Program-made: the position numbers and the translations under genes
The notes under the pieces: generated by a model
What the model saw: the letters and a program-made list of their open reading frames with translations, nothing else
Database searches by the model: none
Told to the model about the DNA's origin: nothing
DNA from: Amborella trichopoda
Lineage: Eukaryota; Streptophyta; Magnoliopsida; Amborellales; Amborellaceae
NCBI RefSeq assembly: GCF_000471905.2
Contig: NW_006499799.1
Span: forward strand, 2,296,589 to 2,360,588
Length of the DNA stretch: 64,000 nucleotides
Direction of reading: 5' to 3'
In this document: piece by piece, positions 11,200-21,886 of the stretch
Layout of the letters: every line of letters begins with the position of its first letter
Numbering within the stretch: the first letter of the stretch is position 1

Positions 11200-11880
11200 T
11201 TTCCAGGCAAACATCTCGGGACCTGGTACTCAAAGGTTTTCCTTAAGAGTACCATCTTGAGTCAGCCACCTCAGGTCAGCCAGGCACCAGGCACCCAGAC
11301 CTCACAAGGGAATTCGAGGCAAAGTCTTGAGGGTAGATAGAAGCCTACAGACTCCAAGGCAACAGCCCAAATTGCCCTCTATCCTTGGACCTCACTCTTT
11401 GCTCCAGCTGATGGACACAGCCCTCGCATGTTCAGGAATGATGAGGTAGTCCAAATCTCAGGCTCAATTCTGGAGTGAAATCTATTGCAGCCACAATATC
11501 AAGTGGAAGAGAGGCCTGCAGCTCCTGACTAGAGAGGCCACTAAGGTAGTTGAGGTTACCACTCTTGATGACCTCCTGCCTCACAATCCCTTCTTCCCTC
11601 TTCGAATTCCAGAACTTGAACAAGAAGTCCAAGAATATTGCTAGGTGGTTACCGTCACAGGAAAAGATCGAGCTGCCAAGAAATCATGATCCCATGACCA
11701 ACAAGAACCGATCCTCACATGGTCGGCCTAAAAGACTCGAGTCCAGTCGAGGCATACTAAGCCCTTATAAACTGACTTGCCGCATACGAATCGCCAACCC
11801 CAGCAGTCCACTACTCCACTTGGCTCTGACCCTCCAGAAGAAACTGTCAGCATCATGGTGATCAATGAGTCGAGTGACGC
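11200..11880 (+). pseudogene. Leader ORF (ORF1) remnant upstream of gag, copy B
   Basis: A proline-rich, frame-broken reading region between the primer site and gag. Its recognisable part is WYSKVFLKSTILSQPP near 11220, matching WYLKTFLKSTILNQP in copy C and WYSKDFPKSIIPNQ in the 18-kb element. Towards the end the residues ETVSIMVINESSDA run to a TAA, after which the gag start EEWMNRF continues in the same frame. Most of the roughly 1.3-kb leader present in copies C and E is missing here. Function unknown; Ogre elements also have an extra ORF before gag. Confidence 0.5.
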
Positions 11881-11893
11881 TTAAGAAGAGTGG

Positions 11894-13270
11894 ATGAACA
11901 GGTTCGAGGTGATGATGCAGTCCATTCTCGGAAAGATGAATCACATTGAAGCCTCCAGACCTCCATCTTCTCACCATGAGGCCAACACTCCTCCTGGAGA
12001 GGACATAGCTCCCAAGCAAACTCCCACACCGAACTCCCAAGACAGCTATGCTCCCCACAAAGTTTCGGAAGCCGATATAGATGCCATGGTGACCCACAGT
12101 CTCAAGAGTAATATTCTGGGCATGCAAGGGGTGTCGCTTTACCAAAAGTCATACCCCTCATATATAGACCAAGTGTCGTTTCCCCCAGACTATCACAAAG
12201 GGAAGCTCCCCCTGTTCAATGGTACTCCATCCCCATACCAGCATATTGCTCACTTCCAAGAAGCTTGTTGAGAAACAGCAGCTGACGGCCGGCTCCTCAT
12301 CCCTCAGTTCGTCGAGACTCTCGAAGGGCCAGCCATCCAGTTGTATGCTCGGCTACCTCCAAGCTCGGTACACACATGGCAGGAAATGGAACAATTGTTT
12401 TACCAGTGCTTCTATGAAGTCTAGAGAAACGTGGAAACCATCGAGCTCCTCACTCTGACTCAAGAGCATGGTGAGCCAGTCGATAAGTTCATTGCCCGAT
12501 GGAGAGGCTAGCAACCTATCATGCCACTCCCATGACTGAAAGAGAAGCAGTTCAGACCTGCATACAAAATATGTTGCCCGAGATCACCCTACATGTTGAG
12601 GCCTCCAATCTACCCTCCATGTCAAAGCTCATCTCTAAAGTGGTTCGTATAGACGGTCTGTCCAAGCACCATGGTGAATCTCGTCAACAACCCTCTAGCT
12701 GGAGAAATGGCCAGGGCAATGGCAATTCTCGCTCAAAAAATCGGGGCAACCGATAAAAAGGGGGTGATTAGTGCGGCTGTCACCATCACTGACACTAAGG
12801 AAGCCACTCGTCAAACCTTGGACTTCTCCAAAGGAGTAGTCACAACCAAGGCACAGACATCACCTCAGGCTGGAAACAAGCAGCATCCCTCCCCCTAAAA
12901 ATATAAATCAAAGTGACTATTATATCCAACACCAGAACAAGGTGTACCCCTTCGAGAAGGAGTGGGTTCCTGCACTGCTTCGGTTACTATTAGAGAAAAA
13001 CATGATCCAGCTGCCAGAGGTCAAATCCCCAAAGCTTGCTGGACAAGAGACACATGAGAGATATTGCACATATCACAAGAGAGTTGGCCACCCCACTCAA
13101 GAGCGATATATGCTCAAAGACATTATCGAAGCCCTTATTAACAAGGGACAAATAAAGCTCGAAGAGCTAAAGAAAGCAGTCGGGGCAATTGAGGCTTCTC
13201 ACATAGTGACAATCCAAGACGATGACGAGGCACCTACCGTCCTTCGTGCAATATTCTTCGTAATGCTCTA
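11894..13270 (+). pseudogene. gag: Gag pseudogene (Retrotrans_gag-like), copy B
   Basis: The start MNRFEVMMQSILGKMNHIE parallels MNKFEYMVHMMIEKIDRID in the 18-kb element. After a Pro/Ser linker and the segment YHKGKLPLFNGTPSPYQHIA, the frame hits TGA at about 12269 but continues as the capsid-like core (ADGRLLIPQFVETLEGPAIQ, WQEMEQLFYQCFYE), the usual Ty3/gypsy Gag signature. Further stops near 12421 and 12512 and frame changes break it. The C-terminal part (12942-13271) carries YCTYHKRVGHPTQERYMLKD, a C-x2-H-x4-H-x4-C knuckle in which the last Cys has been replaced. Gag would form the virus-like particle and bind RNA; this copy cannot. Confidence 0.8.
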
Positions 13271-14755
13271 AGAAAATCTCATAATGTTGAAGCCGACAAG
13301 GCAGCCCAAGTTCCTCCCTTTAAGAACTGAGAATGTCTGGTGTCTGTATCATCTAATATGAGGCCATGACCTGAGTGAATGCACTGGCTTCCACAAGATC
13401 TTGACAAAGAAAATGCTGCAGCACCAACAAGTTCATCCTAACCTAGGAGGACACCCTCAAGTCCCTTCTTCACCAGTGCAAGAAGACCTCCCGACACAAG
13501 CCTAGGGAAGTGTGTTAGACCCTCTGTAAACCCTCTTCAAGGGGATGCTCTAATAGGATCTCATCACTCTTAAGCCCGCCAGGAAACCTAGGCGTCTTGC
13601 CCAGGGAAAAGAAAATCTTTGGTGCCCATATCACTAGGTATGGGGCCATGAGTTGGGGGAATGCTTTGGGTTCGAAGATGTAGTCTCAGCAAAGGTACAA
13701 ATAGGGCACATTGTTTGTGATGTTCTCCCGGAACGCTTCCAAGCCATCTCTCCCATCCAAGAGGAAATCCCACTACAGTTCCTCTATGAGCCTACACTAG
13801 ACCCTTCAGAGCTCTTGACTTCTTAGCATTGGGAAGTTTACTGTGGATGAAGTAGGCTCAAGTCCTTGAAGCGTGAGGCAGTCCATGAAGCGAGGGTTAC
13901 TCATCAGCCCGATAGGACGGACCAAACACCTCCCAAGGGATCCAGAAGGAGAGGAGCACCTAAGTCAGCTTGCAAAGGAACCACATTCCTCAACCACCAG
14001 TCGAGAAAGAATAACTGAAGCTCCTTGCTCCACTGTCGACCTTACAAAACTTCATCCCAGGCGCAACTCGCCTTATCCCTTTATCTAATCAAGTGGACGT
14101 CCCTGAGTCATCCACTGCTCGGGACACATCCAATATGAGTGACGACATTAAAAGCATCCCCCAATGGTCAGAGCTAGGGCAGGACCTAAAATACCCCCTG
14201 CACACATCCAATTCTGGCGACGGCATTAAAAACTGCCCAGAACATTCTTACTATGCTTCTTCTTCATCTCCTCCAGTTTCTTATATCACTTTTACAAGTG
14301 CAGTTCGATAGTTCTTAGACTTCGATGCTCTAAATAGAGAGCTCGAAGTCACCAACATCAACAGGTCGCACTAGACGTGCCTAAGAAAGATGCTAGCCCA
14401 GGCAGCTGAATTCTTAACCGTCATTGATGCCCTGGTAGCCAAAGCCAAGTTTGAGCCATCTTCGATCTTTCATTCTGATGAGGCCTGTCACATGGTTCAA
14501 GTTCATGAAGCACCACCTAGCTTAGGGTAAGTACCTAGTGACCCCAGTCACAATACCATGGACTCCACGTTCAAAGTTCACCCTTTCAGTGCCTGGTCCG
14601 ACAAGGGACCAAAAATCGTCTCCCACACTGGGATCGTTCTAGAAGTTGAAATGTCAGTATTGTGGGTCTTTGCACTTGAGATTGATAAGAAGCATCCTGA
14701 ATCCCCTGACGAAGAGTTTCAAGAGGCTCCGGAAGAGTGAGAAGAAAGTGGTCAC
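13271..14755 (+). pseudogene. Gag-pol linker with two further zinc-knuckle-like motifs, copy B
   Basis: Downstream of gag the frame is eroded, but two motifs with the same spacing are readable. CLYHLI-stop-GHDLSEC lies near 13340 and CPYH-stop-VWGHELGEC near 13620; both fit C-x2-H-x4-H-x4-C. The 18-kb element has one such motif (CPYHLIRGHYLSEC). After it come acidic, serine-rich segments (14093-14311, DDIKSIPQWSELGQDLKYP) matching the 18-kb element's linker, and a last stretch ending EEFQEAPEE near 14740. No retropepsin active-site motif was found. The block ends at an inversion junction at about 14760. Confidence 0.6.
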
Positions 14756-14761
14756 GCTACA

Positions 14762-15261
14762 TTACTGCGAAGATCAAGGTCAAGCACATCTTCTCTATAG
14801 GGGGTAATTCTTTTCGACCCCTTGCATTATGTGGCTGAGATAGTATAACACAGTCTCTTTCCCTTCATCGCTAATCTGTGCCAACAACGCCCCGAGTGAC
14901 TCGTCCAGAGCGGTCACGTACAGGATGAGAGGTTTTCCAAGTACCGATGTAGAAAGCATTGGAGGGTCGAGAAAATAATGCTTGATGCCATCGAGGGCTG
15001 CTTGACATGCTTCATCCCAGATGAACGGGGTATCTTTCTTTAACCGGTGCGTAAAGGGTTTACAGTGACATGAGAGATTTGAGATGAAACTGCGGATGTA
15101 CACCAGCTGCCCTTGAAGAGAGCACAGCTCTAGTAGTGTAATTGACGACGACATTTCTTGGATTGCCATGTTCTTGACTAGCTCAACTTCCAGCCCTCGG
15201 CGTCTAACGATGATCCCCAAGAACTTTCCTGAATGCACGCCAGAAGCACATTTCAACGGGT
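14762..15261 (-). pseudogene. pol: RT thumb and RNase H start, copy C (truncated)
   Basis: The minus-strand reading matches Ty3/gypsy pol after the RT palm. It contains KCASGVHSGKFLGIIVRRRG, IRSFISNLSCHCKPFTHRLK, FIWDEACQAALDGIKHY, then the start of RNase H (LILYVTALDESLGALLAQ). It ends at about 14762, in what is FAVKK in the 18-kb element, where sequence switches to plus-strand gag linker of copy B. Relative to the RT segment it is in another frame because of a one-base change near 15258. Confidence 0.85.
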
Positions 15262-16080
15262 TTATTTTAAGTGTAACTGCTCGAACACCTTTTCGAGGTC
15301 TCTCATATGAGCGTCTTTCTCTTCAAATTTTACCACCAAGTTGTCTACATAACATTTGACCTCCTTGTGCATCGTATCCTTGAAGATGGTTGTCATCACC
15401 CTTTGATATGTGACACTCGCATTCTTTAATCCAAAAGGAATCATTGTGTAACAGAAGACCCCTTTCGGAGTCAAGAACGCAGTAGCTTCGTCATCTTCGG
15501 GTGCCATCTATACCTGATTATTCCTAGAGTATCCATCCATGAAGGAAACGATTTGACAGTGATCCGTAGAATTGATGAGCATCTCGGTGATTGGCAACGG
15601 GAAGTCATCCTTAGGATAAGCGGTATTCAAGTCGCGGAAGTCAATGCAAACACTGATTTGGCTATTCTTTTTCTTGACAGGAACAACATTTGCTATCCAC
15701 TTCGAGTACTTGACTTCACGAACGAAGCCTGCTTGTCTGAGTTTGGTAACTTTGACGTCTATCTGCATTTCAAGGTCAAGCCTGAACCTTCTTGATTTCT
15801 TCTTGACAGGTTTGACAGTGGGATTAATGTCGAGACGGTGAACGACGACTTGAGGATCTAAACCAGGCATCTCATGGTAATGCCAAGCAAAGACATCGCG
15901 GTTTTCTTGCAATAAGGTAGTGAGATCTTCTTTCTCTTCTGGGGACATATTATTTGAAATGAAACTGGGTCTAGGGTCGGCTTCGTCTCCAAGATTTATC
16001 TCCTCGAGCTCGTCAGCTGTGACCTGACCGCATTCTTCCCATTCTTCTGGGGCCTGCTGCAACTCTTCATCATTGCTTTC
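15262..16080 (-). pseudogene. pol: Reverse transcriptase pseudogene, copy C
   Basis: Ty3/gypsy-type RT. From the N-terminal side it reads VDELEE-like acidic stretch, ENRDVFAWHYHEMPGLDP, KKKSRRFRLDLE, ISVCIDFRDLNTAYPKDDFP, SFMDGYSRNNQV, a TAG stop at about 15508, MAPEDDEATAFLTPKGVFCY and MIPFGLKNASVTYQR. The catalytic box is YVDN instead of YVDD, so the second catalytic Asp of the box is lost. The N-terminal end is joined at about 16080 to the leader ORF, which in other copies is followed by gag; here gag and the gag-pol linker are missing. It is inactive on sequence grounds. Confidence 0.9.
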
Positions 16081-17650
16081 AGAGGTCTTCCTGTGAGTCA
16101 GGTTCTTTTATAACCATCACGCTGACTGTTTCCCCTGGGAGGTTAACCTTAGTTGCAGTTGAGGGCTTGCGGACTTGACGAGTAGCACGTGGCAGATCGG
16201 TCAGCAGGGGGCCAGCATGCCATGACTGAACTCGACTTTTGTGTGCCAATCGTGTGAGGACTAATTCTTGATGATCTTGGGACCGTGGCTGTTGAGGGGT
16301 TGGGTCGTCTTCTACGACACTAACCATAGTTCAGGGATGATGGAGCTTTTCGTCAGGCTTCATCATCTAAAGAGGGTAGAAGGGGTTCAAGTGAAGAGGG
16401 TCATCAGAGCTAGTTACCCCTACCTCCTTAGTCACTTACTTGGTGAGAAATCACAGACCCATATCGCGTTTAGGTTTGAGGTTTTGATGGACCTCATGTC
16501 AAAACTGTGATCGAGCCTGTGGCTGGTCAGCTCTTCTTGCACAAGAGAGAGTTGTTTCCATTAGTTGCGGCAAAGGATGAGGGCCAAGGACTGAAGTGAT
16601 CTTGGGCAGGGGAGGATGAAGGACATGATCTTCCATAAGGTCTTTGGCCCGAGCTCTCTTGTGGGCTCCAGAGACGTGACTGAAGTGATGGGGCTGGTTC
16701 AGGATGGTGCTCTTGAGGAAGGTCTTCAAGTACCATGGCTGAAGGTTCTTGCTCGAAGAAGGAGGAGCAGGCAAGAGTAGGGTTGACCCATGAGAACGCC
16801 TGAGTCAAGGGCGAGGGGCTGTCTTAAATGGCGATGCGTGTGCGCTCCTTGAAGAAGGATCACCCGGGGCTCGAGTAAGTGGTTTGGCCTTAGGAGCCCG
16901 AGAACTGCGACCAAGTATCTGTAAGAGAACAGGTGGAGCCCTACCCCTTACAGGGTGTGCTTATGTGTGCAGAGTAGGAGGACGAGAACATTGTCTCTAT
17001 GTACTCAGGTTGGCGCACTAACGACATTGCCCCAAGTAGTGGGAAACATATGAGCAACATATGCGCTAGGTCTGATCCTGGCTGCTGACTCGAGATATGT
17101 AGCGGTTGCCCCGAGGTGTGGCTCCAGTGGGTGACCCACGAGCCTTATGGTGTGTGCGAGGGGTGGAGGCCACGGGGTCTCCGCCTCGATGTGTTGAACC
17201 CTTAGGGATAGAGACTCATGGTGGTGCAAGAATGTGGGGGGTAGGTTTACGGCTATCCACATGATCAATAACAACTTGTTTGCCTTTTAAAGAGAGGGAC
17301 TGGGCAGCCTTCTGGTGTACCTCAATAATACGACCGACAAGTGACTTACCAGTGGCCGGGTGCATACTGTGAGCGGTGGCGTGTGCACCACCTATGCAGG
17401 GTGCGTTGGTGGAGATTCCACCAGAGCGAGGAGATGGGGAGTGGGAGACCTTTAAGTCCCTGCTCATACCGATCCAAGTTAGGACCTGAGAGCTAGACCT
17501 GAGGTCTATGCTCAAAAGGAAGGTTGGGAATGAAGTTAGAGGAACTTGTTTCCTGAGGACACTCGTGAATGCGAGGATAAGAAAATCCCCAACCCTGATG
17601 AATGGGTTACAGAACCCAACCGCCATAAGTGAAGTGTGAATACATAAAAT
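16081..17650 (-). pseudogene. Leader ORF (ORF1) remnant, copy C
   Basis: A long, mostly open but frame-shifting minus-strand region between the primer site and the pol fusion. Its parts read MAVGFCNPFIRVGDFLILAF at the start, then MHPATGKSLVGRIIEVHQKA, a Pro/His-rich middle, WYLKTFLKSTILNQPHH, and at the end GETVSVMVIKEPDSQEDL. The same order is seen in the 18-kb element (44840-46258), so a real protein of several hundred residues was once encoded. At the point where copies B and E have a TAA before gag, this copy has CAG (Gln). No known domain recognised. Confidence 0.5.
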
Positions 17651-17700
17651 AAAAGGATAAACTTATCAAACAAGTACGATCCTACTAAGGGGTAGTAAGT

Positions 17701-17717
17701 ATTCAGTAGAGTCGCCA
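17701..17717 (-). promoter_or_regulatory. Primer-binding site (tRNA-Arg type), copy C
   Basis: On the minus strand TGGCGACTCTACTGAAT follows the LTR end (CACCTAAGCA) after the three bases GCT. It is the copy closest to the expected tRNA-Arg complement over its first nine bases. Confidence 0.75.
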
Positions 17718-18527
17718 AGCTGCTTAGGTGCCATAATCTCATCCTCCGGATCAAGATGATTGGGCGGCACACATCTCAATTTTTAGGGAGACCTAAGACT
17801 TTTCAGATCCTTGTCTCGGGAACCTCATTCGATAACAAGGGTAGGTATTACCAATCGATAATAGAAGAATTTAAGGTGGGTTTGGGACCTACTTGGGCTG
17901 TCTCATGTGGGCGCTCTCTTAGATCATGATGAAAGTCCCCCCGATAGTAAAACTGGTTCGGAATCACCTCCCTTGGAGTTTATTCTCCTATTATCCGCTG
18001 TCACACACATATGGCAAATGTTATAAGACTGATGGGTCAACAGACCTCACCTTGCCTCTTTGGTGAACGTACACAAGCGTGCACATTCATAAGAAGAAGA
18101 GAAGGAAGATGGGAGAGAGAAGAATTTGGCTAGGCTGGGAGATCAGCACAATGACTAAGCTTGTGTGGTAATTGGCCTGACGTGGTAGTAAAATGGCTCG
18201 GTAACTCAGACCGGCTCAATAGAATTACTAGTAGATGTCAATACCGATACTGACTAGCTAGACATGATGGTTAGTCTGTCATGCCAATAAAGCGGGCACA
18301 GTAGTTTTGGCACAACGACATTACGGTTAGATGATAGGACTACCACGATAGGCTAATCTTAACCCCTCTTTGATCAAACAAAAGAATAACAGAAAGAGTG
18401 GAGATAAAAATTAAGAATAAGAAGTAAGATAATAGAAGAAGAAGAGAATAGAAAGAAGGAAAGGAAAAGAAAGAAAGGAGGAGAAGAGTGTGAGAGAAAA
18501 GAGAAAAACATAGATGGCACTAGGCGT

Positions 18528-19330
18528 CGCCTACTGTATTAGACGAAGACGAGGAAAAGGACACAGTCCATGCTGAGAGTCGTCGGCTGTATTAGATAAA
18601 GAAGAGAGAGAGAACAATCGACGCTATGCTTTGCTGGCTGTGTTAGATAAAGAAAAAAGAGAACATAGTCGACACTGAGCATCTTCAACTGTGTTTGACA
18701 AAGAAGAGAGAGAGAACATAATCGGTGCTGAGTGTCACCGGCAGTGTTAGACAAAGAAGAGAGAGTGAACACACTCGGCACTGAGCATCACCGGCTACGT
18801 TGGAAAAAGAAGAGAGATAGCATAGTCGGTGCTAAGCGTCGTCGGCTGCATTGGACAAAGAAGAGAGAGATAACACAGTCGGTGCTGAGCATTATCGGCT
18901 TTGTTAAACGAAGAAGAGAGAGAGAACACAGTCAACGCTGAGTGTCGCTGGTTGCGATGGATAAAGAACAGAGAGAAAACACAGTCGGTGTTGAGCATCG
19001 CCAACTGTGTTGAACAAAGAAGAGAGAGATAACACAATCGGTGCTGAGCATCACCGTCTGCAATGGACAAAGAAGAGAGAGATAACACAGTTAGTGTTGA
19101 GCATCACCGGTTGTGTTAGACGAAGAAGAGAGAGAGAACACAGTCGGTATTGCACGTTGCCGGCTGTGTTGGACAAAGAAGAGAGGGATAACACAGTCAA
19201 TGCTAAGCATTGTCAGCTATGCTAGATAAAGAAGAGAGAGAACACGGTCAGTGCTGAGCATTTACTAACTGTACTAGACAGAGGAGAGAGAGATGACATA
19301 AACAGTGCTGAGCTTTGTTGGTTGTGTCAA
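18528..19330 (-). repeat. 53-bp minisatellite in U5 of LTR copy C, about 15 units
   Basis: On the plus strand each unit is AAGAAGAGAGAGATAACACA plus GTCGGTGCTGAGCATCACCG plus GCTGTGTTGGAC-like sequence. The GC-rich half is an inverted repeat (CAGTCGGTG with CACCGGCTG). The unit at 18929-18954 has changed both arms (CAGTCAACG, CGCTGGTTG) and keeps two of the altered pairs complementary. LTR copy G (58440-59040) carries the same unit family in the same element-relative orientation. Confidence 0.9.
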
Positions 19331-19339
19331 AATAAGGGG

Positions 19340-19600
19340 CTAGAGGATGCGAAGAAGAGAGAGAAAGAGAGTTAGAGATGAGAAGAAAAGAGATAGAGAT
19401 GAGAAAAAGAGAGAGAAAGAGAGATAAAAATGAGATAAGAGGGAAGGAGAGAGAAAGAGAAAGAAGAGGAAAGAGAAAGAGGGAGGAGAGAGAGATAAAG
19501 AAAGAAGGAAGGCGAGAGAAAGAGAAAGAAAGAAGGGAGGAGAGAGAAAGAGAAAGAAGAGGAGAGAGATAAAAGGGAGGAGAGAGAAAGTTACCGTATT
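19340..19600 (-). repeat. GA/CT-rich low-complexity block
   Basis: Nearly pure purine (plus strand) GAGA/AAGAGA sequence between the minisatellite and the TATA side of the LTR. Open frames of 64-136 codons in it are low-complexity. Confidence 0.9.
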
Positions 19601-21064
19601 GAAGCGTATCAACCCTTTTATTCTCTCTCATCTCTCTCTCTCTCTCTTTAAGATACACTCACCAACTCGAGAAGAAATTGAAAGCTTATTGATGGTTGTG
19701 AGAAATGAACCCCATGGTTTTTTACAATGAGACTTTGCATGTTTACATACAATTAGGCCCAAACTTAGGTGGACACCTAAAAGCTACCTAGAATTGAAGA
19801 TAATTACAATTTAATTAAATTAAAAAAAAATTAAAAATGGGTGCAAAAGGACTGTTTTGCCTCTGCCTAACAATATGTGGAATTTCTGAATAGTGTCGAC
19901 TGCTGCCCGAGAACCTGCGAGATCTTCCATGACTGATCCGGGGTTGCTTTGTTGCCCATTTGATCGAAAGATGATTATTTTTTTATAGGGCTCGCATGGC
20001 GATCGATTTGAATCTAATTTTGAGCCATGAATCAAGTTTTTAACCCATGATCATGAAACTTGAAAATTGCTTGAATCTTGAAAATTTGGATCGATTATGT
20101 TTTCGCTTCTTGATTTTTTTCTTCAGTTTCTGTGCTCAATCACACTAAGCATGTTGTCATGATTACATTGGAACAAACGCCACTCGATTTTGGGTCTAGA
20201 TGAAGATTTTGTTGTCTTGAGTTTTCTGCTGGAATCCTGAATTCCAGTGGCTATAATTTATACCAGTTTCAACGCCTTTGTGTGCAAAATCCACCAGTTC
20301 ATCATGCGTAAGGTTCGGACCAGAGAGAGCCACGGACCTTACGCACAAAATGTAAATTATTTCATGCCGATCGGGTATGTGAGCGTCGTGATTTGGCCAC
20401 CAAAGTGCAGCGCTGCTGCTGAATTTTCTGTAACTTTCTTCACAGATCAGCAACTTCTCTTTAGTTTTTCTCCCTACTCAGGCATCGTCACGGGGCGTCC
20501 CACATATCGAAATGCTCGTCTTGATGAGACAAACTCACTCACTAAATTTGAGCATGACCCAACTTGAAACAAGTGAGATATGGGTCCCAAAAGCCACTGC
20601 CCATGACTATAAAAAAAACCACCTTCAATGGTGTTTTAGTGCAGGGTGACCACCCGGGAATAGTGTATGGCCTACCCCTTTTCAGTATTTTACCCGTAAC
20701 TTTGTCCTGGAGTGCCCGATTAAGCTGAAACTTGACCCATAAAGGGTTTTCAAAAGTGTCGAATCCGATGGTGATGGTCCCACAAAAATTTGACGCACCA
20801 AAAATATAGATCTAGTTATTGGGTCCATTACTAGGTGCTAGAGGCCGATGTTTTCTGAAATTGTTTCTTTTGTGTTCACTACCTTAGAAATGTCTGATTA
20901 TGATGAAAATTGGCAAATGACCTTTTGGAGTGCTAATGAAGTTCTTGACCAGTTCTGGGGCAATTCTAAGACTGCCAAAATTTCCACTATTTTGTAGGCT
21001 TTATTGACCTGCTTCCTCTTTATTCCGCATCAGGGACCAAGGTGTTGAAAAATGCATCCAAACA

Positions 21065-21886
21065 CCCCCTTCTCCCCTCTCCTAGATGATGGACCAGCTT
21101 CATCATCACAATCCCCATAGAAAATGGCCACCACTTGGTGAAGGAGATGTGTCCCTTTTTTGGCTCAGACCAGAGCAGCTGATAAATTCCAAACAAATCC
21201 TGAAGCCCAGTTGGTGGGTCTTCCCTCCCGACCCGTTCATCTCCAAAAATGATCGAGTTTGGGGGCATGAACTCGTCATATATACTTTCAACGAGTGGCA
21301 GCTCGCCAATGAAATACAGATCTAAGAGAGATATCCCTGCTTCCCCATGACCGAGCAGCCATGTGTTGCTAACATGGCTCCAGGTTTCCAAAAGCACCTT
21401 GACTGTGTTTGAGGAACGGTCATAGTAGCCCGCCAAGAATTGAATGGCTGCTAGCAGGGAAGCACGCTTCAGAATGTCCCTATACCACCTCAGCACTTTC
21501 ATGGTCCATGAGGAGTAACCCTTCAAATACTAATGCTCTCCTTGCACCTGCAGCCCAGCAGAGGACCATTTCATGCCGGGGGTTTTCACCATCCTCTTGC
21601 TTAGAGTCGGCAAGTCCCCATTTTGCGGCTATATTTCGGTGAAAGAAATGCAGGAGGCTCAATCATTCTTCCACACTCACATTGTCATCGTTATCTTCTC
21701 ACACCCCAAACCAAACAGGGTCACTAATAAAGGTGATGCTTAAAGGCCACCTGGGTTCACTTAAAGCCTCAGTGAGACAGATTAGCTCACCTCTCACAAA
21801 GATTTCGCTGGTGAATTTATTGGTGCTGAGCTCCCCTGCTCGCGGGAGGTCTTCATGTCTGGAATAGCACCTGAAGGCTGAGCCAT
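21065..21886 (-). pseudogene. Plant mobile domain (PMD)-like pseudogene, antisense to element
   Basis: A candidate start lies at 21886 (MAQPSGAIPDMKTSREQGSS), but that frame soon meets stops. The main reading continues as HRNIAAKWGLADSK, WTMKVLRWYRDILKRASLLA, SNTWLLGHGEAGISLLDLYF, IGELPLVESIYDEFMPPN and LFGIYQLLW. The combination of a helical start, a TNT-like turn with GEAGISLLDL, then IGxLP and YDEFxPP is that of the plant mobile domain (PF10536 type). PMDs occur in host genes such as MAIN/MAIL1 and are known to be carried by plant transposons. The frame is cut at the start of LTR copy C (21064). It reads opposite to the 3' region of copy D, from a TATA box at 22987. At least two frame breaks make it a pseudogene. 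Confidence 0.65.

Larger units (their letters stand above)
17721..21064 (-). mobile_element. 5' LTR of minus-strand Tat-like element, copy C (3.3 kb)
   Basis: Reading on the minus strand it begins TGTTTGGATGCATTTTTCAA at 21064 and ends CACCTAAGCA at 17721, then the primer site. It includes the family U3, a degenerate TATA region near 19750, a GA/CT-rich block and the longest minisatellite of all the LTRs. The U5 end block (17721-18330) has the conserved CGATCTC / GAGAGC elements. On the right it directly abuts the antisense PMD pseudogene, as if inserted into it; a matching target-site duplication could not be found because the other end is not in place. Confidence 0.85.

Noticed and set aside
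17330..17360. ATGKS in the copy C leader ORF, similar to a P-loop
   Set aside because: The first Gly of the P-loop is absent, spacing is wrong, and the 18-kb element has a different sequence there.
19248..19658. Leu/Ser/Phe-rich minus-strand ORFs that resemble membrane proteins
   Set aside because: They translate the GA/CT-rich low-complexity block of LTR copy C; the hydrophobicity comes from TCT/CTC codons.
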